Below, in pieces: positions 54,270-61,962 of a stretch of DNA of 64,000 bases. The position numbers and the translations under genes were made by a program. Below the pieces are notes generated by a model. It saw only the letters and a list, made by a program, of their open reading frames with translations. It did not search any database and was not told the origin of the DNA. Every line of letters starts with the position of its first letter. Positions within the stretch are counted from its first letter, which is position 1. Origin of the DNA: Corynebacterium guangdongense (lineage in GTDB: Bacteria; Actinomycetota; Actinomycetes; Mycobacteriales; Mycobacteriaceae); the NCBI RefSeq assembly GCF_030408915.1, contig NZ_CP047654.1, positions 2,666,001-2,730,000 of the forward strand. Reading direction: 5' to 3'.

Positions 54270-54644
54270 TCATTGGTACAGCCCGCGGCTTTCCGCGACG
54301 CGATCGAGCAAATCATGTAGCTGATCGCGCGTGAGTTGAAGCCGGACAGCTTCGTCGACGAGCGGGGCGAGATAGTCGCCCGCGAAGGCGCGCTGGCGGC
54401 GGAGGCGGATGAGATCGACCGCCGAGTCGGTGACGAACATGCCGAGTCCCCGCCGCTTCTCCAGGACCCCGATCTCGGTCAGCAAGTTGAGCCCCTTGCG
54501 GGCGGTGGCCGGGTTAATGCCGTGAAAATCCGCTAATTCATTGGTGGACGGCGCGCGACCGCCGGCAAGCAGGACGCCGTCAACGATCGAATCTTCGACG
54601 AGAGCGGCGATCTGGCGAAATAGCGGCTGGTTGGCGTTGTCCAT
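54270..54644 (-). CDS. GntR-family regulator, YtrA subfamily
   Basis: A 124-residue repressor. The winged HTH occupies residues about 5-75 (QPLFRQIAALVEDSIVDGVL, RAPSTNELADFHGINPATAR, KGLNLLTEIGVLEKRRGLGM), followed by a short helical dimerisation tail (RDQLHDLLDRVAESRGLY). This short form is typical of YtrA regulators, which normally head ABC transporter operons. No transporter gene follows here; downstream is the rRNA promoter region. GGAGG precedes ATG 54644. A near-perfect 30-bp inverted repeat (54678-54707) just upstream is its likely autoregulatory operator. The transporter it controls, if any, lies elsewhere. Confidence 0.86.
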   Translation of the reverse strand: MDNANQPLFRQIAALVEDSIVDGVLLAGGRAPSTNELADFHGINPATARKGLNLLTEIGVLEKRRGLGMFVTDSAVDLIRLRRQRAFAGDYLAPLVDEAVRLQLTRDQLHDLLDRVAESRGLYQ

Positions 54645-54677
54645 CGCACCTCCGGGAAGGAATGGCGGCCGAGCGGC

Positions 54678-54707
54678 AAGTTAGTTAGTCATCTGACTAA
54701 CGAACTT
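54678..54707. promoter_or_regulatory. Palindromic operator upstream of the YtrA-type regulator
   Basis: The core GTTAGTCATCTGACTAAC (54684-54701) is a perfect 8-bp inverted repeat around TC. It extends to 14 bp arms (54678-54691 and 54694-54707) with one mismatch. It lies 34 bp before the regulator's start codon, in the 225-bp divergent region shared with the NYN gene. Confidence 0.7.
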
Positions 54708-54869
54708 AAGCGGGCAGGAACGGGTTCGCAAGGAAACGCGTTGTAGAAATTAAGCGGCCTTCCAGCCAGTGCTTACGGGAAATACCTCGACGTAGAGGCT
54801 CCCGGTGGGGCATGCTGGAGAGTGAAAAGAAAACTAATTAGATCAACGTAGATACGGAATTTAGGAGCC

Positions 54870-56207
54870 ATGCTTGAACGCACAGTTGTCTTTGTCGACA
54901 CCTCTTACCTGCTCGCGAGCTTTTATAACTCGTGGGAAACCGGGGCTCGTGCCCAGCTAGAAATCGATCTGCCCGAGGTCGTCGCCGTCCTGGGCAATAT
55001 GATCACCAACCAGCTCAATCAACCCATCCACCGTCAGTACTGGTACGACGGCATTCCGGATTCCGGGCCGCACCGCTACCAGCGTGCCCTACGCTCCTGC
55101 GACGGCGTCCACTTGCGGACCGGCCAGCTCATCGAGTGGGGCGAGCGTCGCACTCAGAAGGGCGTCGACACTCGCCTTGTCGCCGACATGGTCGTGTCGG
55201 CCTGCCGTGGCCAGGTTTCCGATTTCGTTCTCGTGTCCGGCGACGCCGACATGATCCCGGGGGTGCAGGAGGCCGCCAACAACGGCGTTCGCGTGCATCT
55301 CTACGGCTTCGGCTGGGATTCGATGTCCTCCGCCCTCCGACACGCCTGCGATACGACCACCATCCTCGATCCTCGCGAGGATTTTGCCGATTCCATGCAG
55401 CTCCAGGTCCTCGAGGGGCCGCTGCCGCCGATCATCCGCGACCGTCCCATCGACGACGCGGGCGCCCCGGAGGAAACCGGAACCACCCCGATCCCGGACG
55501 GCGCCGTCCACCCCCCGCAGCCGCCGAAGACCGCTCGCGTCGAGGCGAATGCAGGACACGACAATGCCGACCCTACTGACCCTGCCGAAAGCACCGAGGG
55601 CGATGAGGCTGACGGCAACGCCCCGGCCCCGGGGCCGGTCACCCCGCGAAGTGGCGTCGCTAAGCCAGGTCGCGCCCGCCCGACTCCCGGTTCCCTCGCC
55701 ACCGCGGGTGTCAGCCCGACACCCGCGGTGGCCTCGACTGCGCCGAAGGAGGCCGAGGCCGGCCAGCCGGAGAACTACGATGACTTCGAGCCCTCGGAAA
55801 TGGAGGCCGAGCTGGCGAAACATCAGCCTCCGGCGCCGAGCCCAAGTCCGGCCCGCCCCTCCGGCGGTGCCCCGAAGCCCTCGATGATGGCGCCCCGGCG
55901 CAAGCTCCGTTCGCGTTACGTGCCGTTGCCCGAGGAGGTGTGGTCCTCCGCCGGATTTCAGACGCCCTTCGACGTCGGCCAGCAGTATGCGACCTGGTGG
56001 TACGACAATGCCGCGAGTGTCGACCAGCGCGACCAGGCCCACCTGCTCTCGGGTGGCGGACTGCCGCCGGAAATCGACCGTCCACTGCTGCAGTTCGCCT
56101 GCGAAACCCTCCACGAGTACACGCTCAGCGAAAATCAGCGCGTGAACCTCCGCGACGGGTTCCACGCCGGCATCCGTAGCGTGCTCATCAACATCCGCCG
56201 AGGCTAG
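54870..56207 (+). CDS. NYN-domain (PIN-like nuclease) protein
   Basis: A 445-residue protein. Residues about 1-165 are a NYN/LabA-type PIN-like fold: acidic residues are seen in TVVFVDTSYLLASF, KGVDTRLVADMVVSA and FVLVSGDADMIPGVQEAANN, the spacing expected for a metal-dependent RNase. Residues about 185-340 are disordered, rich in Pro, Ala, Glu and Thr. Residues about 345-445 (RSRYVPLPEEVWSSAG... LRDGFHAGIRSVLINIRRG) form a helical C-terminal domain that might bind RNA. TAGGAG precedes ATG 54870. Related proteins take part in tRNA/rRNA degradation, but this one has no assigned role. A clear terminator follows. Confidence 0.78.
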   Translation: MLERTVVFVDTSYLLASFYNSWETGARAQLEIDLPEVVAVLGNMITNQLNQPIHRQYWYDGIPDSGPHRYQRALRSCDGVHLRTGQLIEWGERRTQKGVDTRLVADMVVSACRGQVSDFVLVSGDADMIPGVQEAANNGVRVHLYGFGWDSMSSALRHACDTTTILDPREDFADSMQLQVLEGPLPPIIRDRPIDDAGAPEETGTTPIPDGAVHPPQPPKTARVEANAGHDNADPTDPAESTEGDEADGNAPAPGPVTPRSGVAKPGRARPTPGSLATAGVSPTPAVASTAPKEAEAGQPENYDDFEPSEMEAELAKHQPPAPSPSPARPSGGAPKPSMMAPRRKLRSRYVPLPEEVWSSAGFQTPFDVGQQYATWWYDNAASVDQRDQAHLLSGGGLPPEIDRPLLQFACETLHEYTLSENQRVNLRDGFHAGIRSVLINIRRG

Positions 56208-56226
56208 GCGCCACTTGCCCGCACCC

Positions 56227-56262
56227 AACTCCCCCGGTCCCACTTATGGCCGGGGGAGTTTT
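56227..56262 (+). terminator. Terminator of the NYN gene
   Basis: AACTCCCCCGG (56227-56237) pairs with CCGGGGGAGTT (56250-56260) followed by TTTT. Typical intrinsic terminator. Confidence 0.9.
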
Positions 56263-56305
56263 GGCGCGCCCGGATCCCCTCCGGCCGACAACCCCCTTCA
56301 ATTTG

Positions 56306-56334
56306 TTGACGTGTCATTATTTTCGACCTATCAT
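56306..56334 (+). promoter_or_regulatory. Promoter of the SDR gene
   Basis: TTGACG (56306-56311), exactly 17 bp, TATCAT (56329-56334). Close to the sigma-A consensus. Start near 56341, leader about 60 nt with GAGGA before the ATG. Confidence 0.75.
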
Positions 56335-56401
56335 TAACCTCAGCGCAACAGGGCGCATCGATTAATCCGCGGAATTTTAACCGCGGGGAACTGAGGACAT
56401 C

Positions 56402-57160
56402 ATGACCACCTTCACAGGCAAAGTAGCTCTCGTCACCGGCGCCGGTTCCGGGCTCGGCGAAGCCACCGCAAAGGATCTCGCCGCCCACGGCGCCAAGGTT
56501 ATTGTCGCCGACATCAACCTTGAGGGCGCCGGGCGCGTGGCCGAGGAAATTACCAAGGCCGGTGGCGAGGCCGTAGCTTTCAGGATGGATTCCGCGTCCC
56601 GCGAAGACAATAGGAATGTCGTGGAGTTCGCCGTCGAGAAGTACGGCGCGCTCCACCTCGCGGTCAACAACGCCGGCATCGGAGGCAAGGCCAACAAGGT
56701 TGGCGAGATGGACCTGGACGACTGGGATCGGGTGATCGCCATCAACCTTTCCGGCGTCGCCTACGGCAACCGTTATCAGATCGAGCAGTTCCTCAAGCAG
56801 GACGATCCGTCCCAGACCGCGATCGTCAACATCGCCTCCATCCACGGCACCGTCGCCGCCCCGGGCAACTCCGCCTACACGGCAGCCAAGCACGGCGTCG
56901 TCGGCCTGACCAAGAACGCCGCCGCTGAATACGGGGACAAGGGCATCCGCGTGAACGCGGTCGGCCCCGGCTACATCAACACCCCGCTGCTGGCGAATCT
57001 GCCCCAGGAGCATTATGACGCGCTCGCCGCCAAGCACTCGCTCGGCCGCCTCGGCGAAGCCCAGGAGGTCGCGTCCCTGGTGCGCTACCTGCTCTCCGAG
57101 GACGCGTCGTTCATCACCGGCTCCTACCACCTGGTCGACGGAGGTTACACCGCCGTCTAG
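56402..57160 (+). CDS. Short-chain dehydrogenase/reductase
   Basis: A 252-residue classical SDR oxidoreductase. The cofactor loop is TGAGSGLG (12-19), Asp in VADINLE suggests NAD(H) preference, NNAG is conserved, and the catalytic set is the Ser of NIASIHG, Tyr159 and Lys163 of YTAAK. The C-terminus DGGYTAV is typical. Residue pattern resembles cyclohexanol/2,3-butanediol-type dehydrogenases but substrate is unknown. It has a strong consensus promoter (56306-56334) and a terminator-like bidirectional hairpin (57246-57300), so it is monocistronic. Confidence 0.88.
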   Translation: MTTFTGKVALVTGAGSGLGEATAKDLAAHGAKVIVADINLEGAGRVAEEITKAGGEAVAFRMDSASREDNRNVVEFAVEKYGALHLAVNNAGIGGKANKVGEMDLDDWDRVIAINLSGVAYGNRYQIEQFLKQDDPSQTAIVNIASIHGTVAAPGNSAYTAAKHGVVGLTKNAAAEYGDKGIRVNAVGPGYINTPLLANLPQEHYDALAAKHSLGRLGEAQEVASLVRYLLSEDASFITGSYHLVDGGYTAV

Positions 57161-57245
57161 GCCCTCCGACCCGCCACTCCCCAGCAGCCGACCTGAGCCA
57201 TCAGAAGCGGCGCCGGGGAGTTCCGGCTTTCCGGACGGCAGGACA

Positions 57246-57300
57246 CCGAAAGCACAGGTGCGCCCCGGCCATAACCGGAGCGCACCTTAGTTGCTTTCGG
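57246..57300. terminator. Bidirectional terminator between the SDR gene and pspA
   Basis: Outer arms CCGAAAGCA (57246-57254) and TGCTTTCGG (57292-57300) enclose a long inner stem with arms AGGTGCGC and GCGCACCT and a CCGG/CCGG extension. Serves converging genes. Confidence 0.85.
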
Positions 57301-57304
57301 CGGG

Positions 57305-58165
57305 CTACTTAGCGTCCTTTTTGGCGTCCTTTGCCCCGGCCTCGCCCTCAACCTCGGCGTCCTGGACGTCTCCGGTGTCGGCTTTCTCGCCCGACTCGAT
57401 GGCGGCGTCGGCCTTGCCGTCGGTGAGCTCGCCAGCCTTGTCCGCGTTCATGGCGGCGCGGATCTCATCAAGACGAGCGCTGGCCTTCATGTCGGTTCCG
57501 GCGGCGGCGACCTCCGCCATGCGGTCATTGACCGTATTACCCAGCAGCTCCTGCTGGCCAAGCGCGTCGGCGTAACGACGCTCGATCTTGTCTCGGACGG
57601 AGTCCAGGGTCGGGACGTTCTCGCTCGGAGCCATGGAGGTGTCGATGGAGGCCATTGCTTCACTGGATTTCTTCTGCATTTCCGCCTGATCGGCCTGTGC
57701 GAGAAGCTTGTCGACCTCGGCGAGCTGCTGCTGCAGGCGGGCCTCGGACTGCCGCTGCTGCTCCTGCGCCTGTTCGGAGGCCTGCACGGCCTGGGCATGG
57801 AGCGTGCGGGTCTGCTCGAGCTCCTGCTCGGCGGCGACGAGCTGGGAGGCGAGTACCTCGGCCGCGTTGTTGAACTCGGCCGCCTTCACCTGATCGCCTT
57901 CGGCCGCAGCCTTGTCGGCGAGGCTGAGCGCCTGGCGGGCCCGATTCTGATAATCGGCCTGGGATTTCACCAGCCTGTCCATCTGCATTTCCAGCTGCCT
58001 CTTGTTGCCGAGGACAGCCGCCGCCTGCTTCGTAATCTCCTGGTGCTGTTTCTTCGCGCCTTCGACGGCCTGCTGGATCTGGACCTTCGGGTCAGCGTTC
58101 TCGTCGATCTTCTGATCGAAAGATGCCATGAGGTACTTCCAGCCCTTGCTGAACGGGTTCGCCAT
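57305..58165 (-). CDS. pspA: PspA/IM30-family envelope-stress protein
   Basis: A 286-residue protein, nearly all coiled coil from about residue 20 to 235 with many Gln, Ala and Glu residues (KKQHQEITKQAAAVLGNKRQ, EQELEQTRTLHAQAVQASEQ). The start MANPFSKGWKYLMASFDQKI is the amphipathic membrane-binding helix of PspA. The C-terminus (about 240-286) is acidic and disordered, ending KDAKKDAK. PspA/IM30 proteins form ESCRT-III-like assemblies that protect the cytoplasmic membrane. GGAAACC lies upstream. No pspBC or clgR gene is adjacent, so regulation is unknown. Confidence 0.88.
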   Translation of the reverse strand: MANPFSKGWKYLMASFDQKIDENADPKVQIQQAVEGAKKQHQEITKQAAAVLGNKRQLEMQMDRLVKSQADYQNRARQALSLADKAAAEGDQVKAAEFNNAAEVLASQLVAAEQELEQTRTLHAQAVQASEQAQEQQRQSEARLQQQLAEVDKLLAQADQAEMQKKSSEAMASIDTSMAPSENVPTLDSVRDKIERRYADALGQQELLGNTVNDRMAEVAAAGTDMKASARLDEIRAAMNADKAGELTDGKADAAIESGEKADTGDVQDAEVEGEAGAKDAKKDAK

Positions 58166-58280
58166 GTCCAGGTTTCCTTACTGTCTTCTTCGGATTTGCG
58201 GTCGAATATTTATATGGGGCCGAGTTTACGTAGGTTTTTCCGCGCGTGCCGGTCCCGAAGTGGTCCCCGGAAAAGGAAGG

Positions 58281-58313
58281 CGCCACCGTCCCGGTCCAGC
58301 CGGGGCGATGGCG
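58281..58313 (-). terminator. Terminator of trxA
   Basis: CGCCACCGTCCCGG (58281-58294) partly pairs with CCGGGGCGATGGCG (58300-58313); on the minus strand CCTTCCTTTTCC follows as U-rich tail. Some mismatched positions in the stem. Confidence 0.65.
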
Positions 58314-58331
58314 TCACACGTGTCGTCGGGT

Positions 58332-58709
58332 TTACTGGCCGTCCGCCTGAGCGTTCTGCTCGGCGACCTGGCGACGAACCTCATCCATGTCGAGGGCCTT
58401 GACCTGACCGATGAGGTCTTCCAGCGCGGCCGGTGGGATGGCGCCGGCGTTGCGGTAGACCATGATGCCGTCACGGAAGGCCATCAGGGTCGGGATGGCT
58501 TGAATCTGCAGGGCGGCGGCGAGCTGCTCGTTAGCCTCGGTGTCAAGCTTGGCGAAGGTGACGTCCTCATGGGCCTCAGAGGACTTCTCGTAGGTGGGGG
58601 CGAAAGCCTTGCAGGGGCCGCACCAGTCCGCCCAGGCGTCGACCAGAACAATGCCGTCGCCGGTAACGGTGGTCTCGAAAGTGTCCTCGGTGATGTCAAT
58701 GGTTGCCAT
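58332..58709 (-). CDS. trxA: Thioredoxin
   Basis: A 125-residue cytoplasmic thioredoxin. Active-site WCGPC places Cys30 and Cys33, and the cis-proline is in QAIPTLMAF. The last 20 residues (MDEVRRQVAEQNAQADGQ) extend the standard 105-residue fold as a charged tail. It reduces disulfides using thioredoxin reductase, which is not in the window. AAGGAG lies 11 nt before ATG 58709. An 8-bp inverted repeat CCACGATA/TATCGTGG (58744-58775) flanks its likely -10 region. It neighbours the copper genes divergently, which would fit thiol protection during metal stress (inference). Confidence 0.93.
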   Translation of the reverse strand: MATIDITEDTFETTVTGDGIVLVDAWADWCGPCKAFAPTYEKSSEAHEDVTFAKLDTEANEQLAAALQIQAIPTLMAFRDGIMVYRNAGAIPPAALEDLIGQVKALDMDEVRRQVAEQNAQADGQ

Positions 58710-58743
58710 GGTGCCTGTTCTCCTTAATAGGGTAATTTGTCGC

Positions 58744-58775
58744 CCACGATATAAAATACTGCCGACTTATCGTGG
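58744..58775. promoter_or_regulatory. Inverted repeat in the trxA promoter
   Basis: CCACGATA (58744-58751) and TATCGTGG (58768-58775) are perfect complements separated by 16 bp that contain the AT-rich stretch likely to be the trxA -10 (TATTTTATA on the minus strand). A spaced palindrome that flanks a -10 suits a dimeric regulator; identity unknown. Confidence 0.45.
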
Positions 58776-58881
58776 TTTCAGTTATCTTCAACTGTAGCGA
58801 CTCGACTCCTATTCCCACAGGGGCGACGAGCATGCAGTTCGTGCGGGCGCACGAGTGTTTCCATTCAGGAGGACGATCACG

Positions 58882-59100
58882 ATGACGAAGACCTATCAGC
58901 TGACGGGTCCGACCGACGCCGATTCCCGCGAGAAGCTGGTGAGCGAGCTCCAGGATGTGCAGGGCGTCCACGACGTGGACGTCTTCGAGGAGGCGGATTC
59001 CCCGAACTCACTCTCCATCGCCCTGTCGGGGCTGGGCTTCACGGACGAGCAGGTGGATGACGCCGCGGGCGCGGCCGGCTATGCACTGAAACTCTCATAG
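58882..59100 (+). CDS. Degenerate heavy-metal-associated (HMA-like) small protein
   Basis: A 72-residue protein starting MTKTYQLTGPTDADSREKLV. Its pattern (strand, helix with EKLVSELQDVQGVHDVDVFE, strand SLSIALSGLGFT, helix DEQVDDAAGAAGYALKL) closely follows the ferredoxin-like HMA fold of CopZ: compare the CopZ end DEQVAEAVKEAGYTL. The CxxC copper motif is absent; no cysteine occurs at all. ATG 58882 has AGGAGG 9 nt upstream. It lies just ahead of copZ, but the CsoR-like promoter (59109-59137) stands between them, so transcription may be separate. It may be a regulator or chaperone relic; function unknown. Confidence 0.68.
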   Translation: MTKTYQLTGPTDADSREKLVSELQDVQGVHDVDVFEEADSPNSLSIALSGLGFTDEQVDDAAGAAGYALKLS

Positions 59101-59108
59101 GAAACTCC

Positions 59109-59137
59109 TTGCACCATACCCCAAGGGGGTATACAAT
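59109..59137 (+). promoter_or_regulatory. Copper-responsive promoter of copZ with CsoR-like operator in the spacer
   Basis: TTGCAC (59109-59114), exactly 17 bp, TACAAT (59132-59137). The spacer is filled by the palindrome ATACCCC-AAG-GGGGTAT (59116-59132), the GTATACCCC-type sequence recognised by CsoR copper repressors. Bound repressor would block polymerase. Confidence 0.82.
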
Positions 59138-59173
59138 GGCGGGCGTTGCCCACCCATGAATCGAGGAGCTGTC

Positions 59174-59377
59174 ATGGCAGAGACCAGGAACTACATTGTC
59201 GAGGGAATGACCTGCGGTCATTGCGAGATGTCCGTCAAGGAGGAGATTTCGGAGATCGAGGGAGTCACCGAGGTCGTCGCCGATCACGCCACCGGCGCTG
59301 TCGTAGTCACCGGCGAGAACTTCAGCGACGAACAGGTCGCCGAGGCCGTCAAGGAGGCCGGCTACACGCTGGTTTAA
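59174..59377 (+). CDS. copZ: Copper chaperone
   Basis: A 67-residue HMA-domain metallochaperone. The Cu(I) motif is VEGMTCGHCEMSVKEE with CxxC, and the fold ends GENFSDEQVAEAVKEAGYTL. It delivers Cu(I) to the adjacent ATPase CopA. ATG 59174 is preferred over 59156 (GAGGA 8 nt upstream). It has its own CsoR-type promoter and a strong terminator (59393-59434) that separates it from copA, so chaperone and pump are made from two similarly regulated messages. Confidence 0.95.
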   Translation: MAETRNYIVEGMTCGHCEMSVKEEISEIEGVTEVVADHATGAVVVTGENFSDEQVAEAVKEAGYTLV

Positions 59378-59392
59378 GGGCGGCTCGCCGCC

Positions 59393-59434
59393 ACGTCACT
59401 GCCGCCGCCCTTGGGGCGGCGGCAGTGACGTTTC
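59393..59434 (+). terminator. Terminator of copZ
   Basis: ACGTCACTGCCGCCGCCC (59393-59410), loop TTG, exact complement (59414-59431), then TTT. Very stable. Confidence 0.9.
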
Positions 59435-59453
59435 CCGTTTCCCCAGTACATCC

Positions 59454-59483
59454 TTGAACATATACCCCATAGGGGTATAGGGT
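59454..59483 (+). promoter_or_regulatory. Copper-responsive promoter of copA with CsoR-like operator
   Basis: TTGAAC (59454-59459), 18 bp, TAGGGT (59478-59483). The palindrome TATACCCC-ATA-GGGGTATA (59461-59479) spans the spacer, the same design as at copZ. Confidence 0.8.
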
Positions 59484-59521
59484 GAACAGTGATCCGTGAT
59501 CCCCGGAGGAAAGGAAACCTC

Positions 59522-61828
59522 ATGACCACCGCCCAGCAGCCGGCGGGCACTGACGCCCCCGGACTCGACGCCGCCCACCTGGTCCAGCTGGACCTCGGGG
59601 TGACGGGCATGACGTGCACCTCCTGCTCCAACCGCGTCGAGCGAAAACTCAACAAGGCCGACGGCGCCGAGGCCACGGTCAACTTCGCCACCGAGTCCGC
59701 CTCGGTCCGGTACGACCCCGCCAGAATCAGCGAGTCCGAGCTCATCGAGATCGTCCGCAACGCCGGTTACGACGCATTCACCATGGCCGGCGCCACCCAG
59801 GGTGAGGACGAGGGCGACACTGCCGGCGTGCAGCAGGCCGACCGCCACGAGGAGGCCCGCGGCGAGGAGGCTCAGGACCTCAAAGGCCGCCTCATCATGT
59901 CCGCGATCCTCGGGATCCCCGTCACTCTGGTGTCGATGATCCCTTCCCTGCAGTTCATGAACTGGCAGTGGGCGGCGCTGGCTGCGACCACCCTGATCTT
60001 CTTCGTCGGCGGCGCGCCCTTCCACCGGGCCACGTGGGTGAATCTCAGGCACCGGGCCACCACGATGGACACGCTCGTCTCGCTCGGCACCACCGCCGCC
60101 TACCTGTGGTCGATCTGGGCGCTCTTCATCGGCAACGCCGGTGTACCCGGCATGGCCATGGAGATGTCGCTGCTGCCCCGCGACGACGGCATGGACCACA
60201 TTTATCTCGAGACCATCGCCGTGGTCATCACCTTCCTGCTGCTCGGCCGCTGGTTCGAGGTGCGCGCCAAGGGCCAGTCCTCCGAGGCGCTGAAGAAACT
60301 ACTCGACATGGGCGCCAAGGACGCGGCCGTCATCCGTGACGGCGCGGAGGTCCGCGTTCCGGTCGCTCAGCTCCAGGTCGGTGACGTCTTCGTCGTCCGC
60401 CCGGGAGAGAAGATCGCCACCGACGGCGTGGTCACCGAGGGTTCCTCCGCGATCGACGAGTCCATGATCACCGGCGAATCCGTCCCGGTCGAGGCCACCC
60501 GGGGTTCGGCCGTCACCGGCGCGACGATCAACACCTCGGGGCGGCTGCTCGTGGAGGTGACCCGCACCGGCTCCGACACCACGCTCTCCCAGATGGCCAA
60601 GCTCGTCACCGACGCGCAGGCGAAGAAGGCCCCGGTCCAGCGTCTCGTCGACCGGATCTCCGCCGTCTTCGTCCCGGCGGTCATCCTTGCCTCGATCATC
60701 ACCCTGATCGTCCACCTCGCCATCAGCAGCGGAACGAACTGGGCGTTCTCCGCCGCCGTCGCCGTACTCATCATCGCCTGCCCGTGCGCCCTGGGCCTGG
60801 CGACCCCCACCGCGCTGCTGGTGGGCACCTCCCGCGGCGCCCAGCTGGGCCTGCTCATCAAGGGCCCGGAAGTCCTGGAGTCCACACGTCGGGTCGACAC
60901 CGTCGTCATGGACAAGACCGGCACGGTCACCGAGGGCAGGATGTCGGTGACCGGCTACACGGCCGCACGGGATTCCGGACTCAGCAACGACGACGTCCTG
61001 GCCCTGGCCGCGGCCGTGGAGACAGGCTCCGAACACCCGATCGCCCACGCCATCGTCAGGGACGCCCAGGACGCCGTCGCGATTCCCGCGGCCACCGACT
61101 TCACCGCCACCGCCGGCCACGGCATCTCGGCGACGGTGGACGGGAAGACGGTCAGCGTCGGCAAGCCGGAGGGCACGCTGCCCGCGGACCTGGCGGCGGC
61201 TTTCACCGCCGCCCGGTCCCAGGGTGCGACCCCCGTGGCCGTCACCGTCGACGGCGCCACGGTCGGCGTCGTGGTCGTGCGCGACACCGTCAAGGCCTCC
61301 TCCGCCGAGGCCATCGCGCAGTTTCGTGAGCTCGGCCTGACCCCCTATCTCCTGACCGGCGACAACACGCAAGCCGCCCGGGTCGTCGCCCGTGAGGTCG
61401 GGATTGACGAGGACAAGGTCATCGCCGACGTGCTGCCGGCGGACAAGGTCGCGGTCATCGAGAAGCTCCAGAGCGAGGGCCGCAACGTCGCCATGATCGG
61501 CGACGGAGTCAACGACGCGGCCGCCCTGGCGCAGTCGGATCTGGGCCTGGCCATGGGCGCCGGCACCGACGTCGCCATCGAGGCCAGCGACATCACCCTG
61601 ATGAACAATGACCTGCGTTCCGCGGGCGACGGCATCCGCCTGTCCCGTCGCACGTTGGGCACGATCAAGGGCAACCTGTTCTGGGCCTTCGCCTACAACG
61701 TGGTGCTCATCCCGGTCGCCGCACTCGGCCTCCTCAACCCGGGCCTGGCCGGTGTCGCCATGGCGTTCAGCTCTGTTTTCGTCGTGACGAACTCGCTGCG
61801 CCTGCGCGGTTTTCAGTCCAGCCATTAG
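59522..61828 (+). CDS. copA: Cu(+)-exporting P1B-type ATPase
   Basis: A 768-residue copper efflux pump. One N-terminal HMA domain has GMTCTSCSN (Cys32 and Cys35), then eight predicted helices with the CPC motif in [15 protein letters not shown] (near residue 420), actuator GES in [10 protein letters not shown], phosphorylation motif DKTGTVTEG (Asp near 463), SEHPIAHAI with the P1B His-Pro, and [11 protein letters not shown] His/Asp/Glu-rich segment (about 85-110) follows the HMA domain. Start ATG 59522 has GGAGGAAAGG upstream; 59489 is rejected as lying too near the promoter. No csoR gene lies in the window, so the repressor is encoded elsewhere. Confidence 0.96.
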   Translation: MTTAQQPAGTDAPGLDAAHLVQLDLGVTGMTCTSCSNRVERKLNKADGAEATVNFATESASVRYDPARISESELIEIVRNAGYDAFTMAGATQGEDEGDTAGVQQADRHEEARGEEAQDLKGRLIMSAILGIPVTLVSMIPSLQFMNWQWAALAATTLIFFVGGAPFHRATWVNLRHRATTMDTLVSLGTTAAYLWSIWALFIGNAGVPGMAMEMSLLPRDDGMDHIYLETIAVVITFLLLGRWFEVRAKGQSSEALKKLLDMGAKDAAVIRDGAEVRVPVAQLQVGDVFVVRPGEKIATDGVVTEGSSAIDESMITGESVPVEATRGSAVTGATINTSGRLLVEVTRTGSDTTLSQMAKLVTDAQAKKAPVQRLVDRISAVFVPAVILASIITLIVHLAISSGTNWAFSAAVAVLIIACPCALGLATPTALLVGTSRGAQLGLLIKGPEVLESTRRVDTVVMDKTGTVTEGRMSVTGYTAARDSGLSNDDVLALAAAVETGSEHPIAHAIVRDAQDAVAIPAATDFTATAGHGISATVDGKTVSVGKPEGTLPADLAAAFTAARSQGATPVAVTVDGATVGVVVVRDTVKASSAEAIAQFRELGLTPYLLTGDNTQAARVVAREVGIDEDKVIADVLPADKVAVIEKLQSEGRNVAMIGDGVNDAAALAQSDLGLAMGAGTDVAIEASDITLMNNDLRSAGDGIRLSRRTLGTIKGNLFWAFAYNVVLIPVAALGLLNPGLAGVAMAFSSVFVVTNSLRLRGFQSSH

Positions 61829-61845
61829 GAGCGGGCATGTCTCGA

Positions 61846-61870
61846 CCCCGGGGATCCGTCGTCCCCGGGG
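61846..61870 (+). terminator. Hairpin downstream of copA
   Basis: CCCCGGGGA (61846-61854), 7-nt loop, TCCCCGGGG (61862-61870). Perfect 9-bp stem without U-run. It would also reduce translation from the 61837 ATG of the following frame. Confidence 0.65.
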
Positions 61871-61900
61871 CTGACGTGATCCTGCGGCAGCGATTAGAGT
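61871..61900 (+). promoter_or_regulatory. Promoter of the MFS transporter gene
   Basis: CTGACG (61871-61876), 18 bp, TAGAGT (61895-61900). Start near 61907, supporting the ATG at 61963 rather than 61837. Confidence 0.55.
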
Positions 61901-61962
61901 TCAGCGCATCAGCCGGGCCCGCCCCAGTGGCCCGGCCCGAGGCGAAAGGCCACGCCGCCGAC

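Noticed and set aside
61837..61962. Upstream start for the MFS gene with AGGAG, coupled to copA
   Set aside because: A perfect 9-bp hairpin and a promoter lie between; the added 42 residues look non-coding. Kept as an alternative start only.
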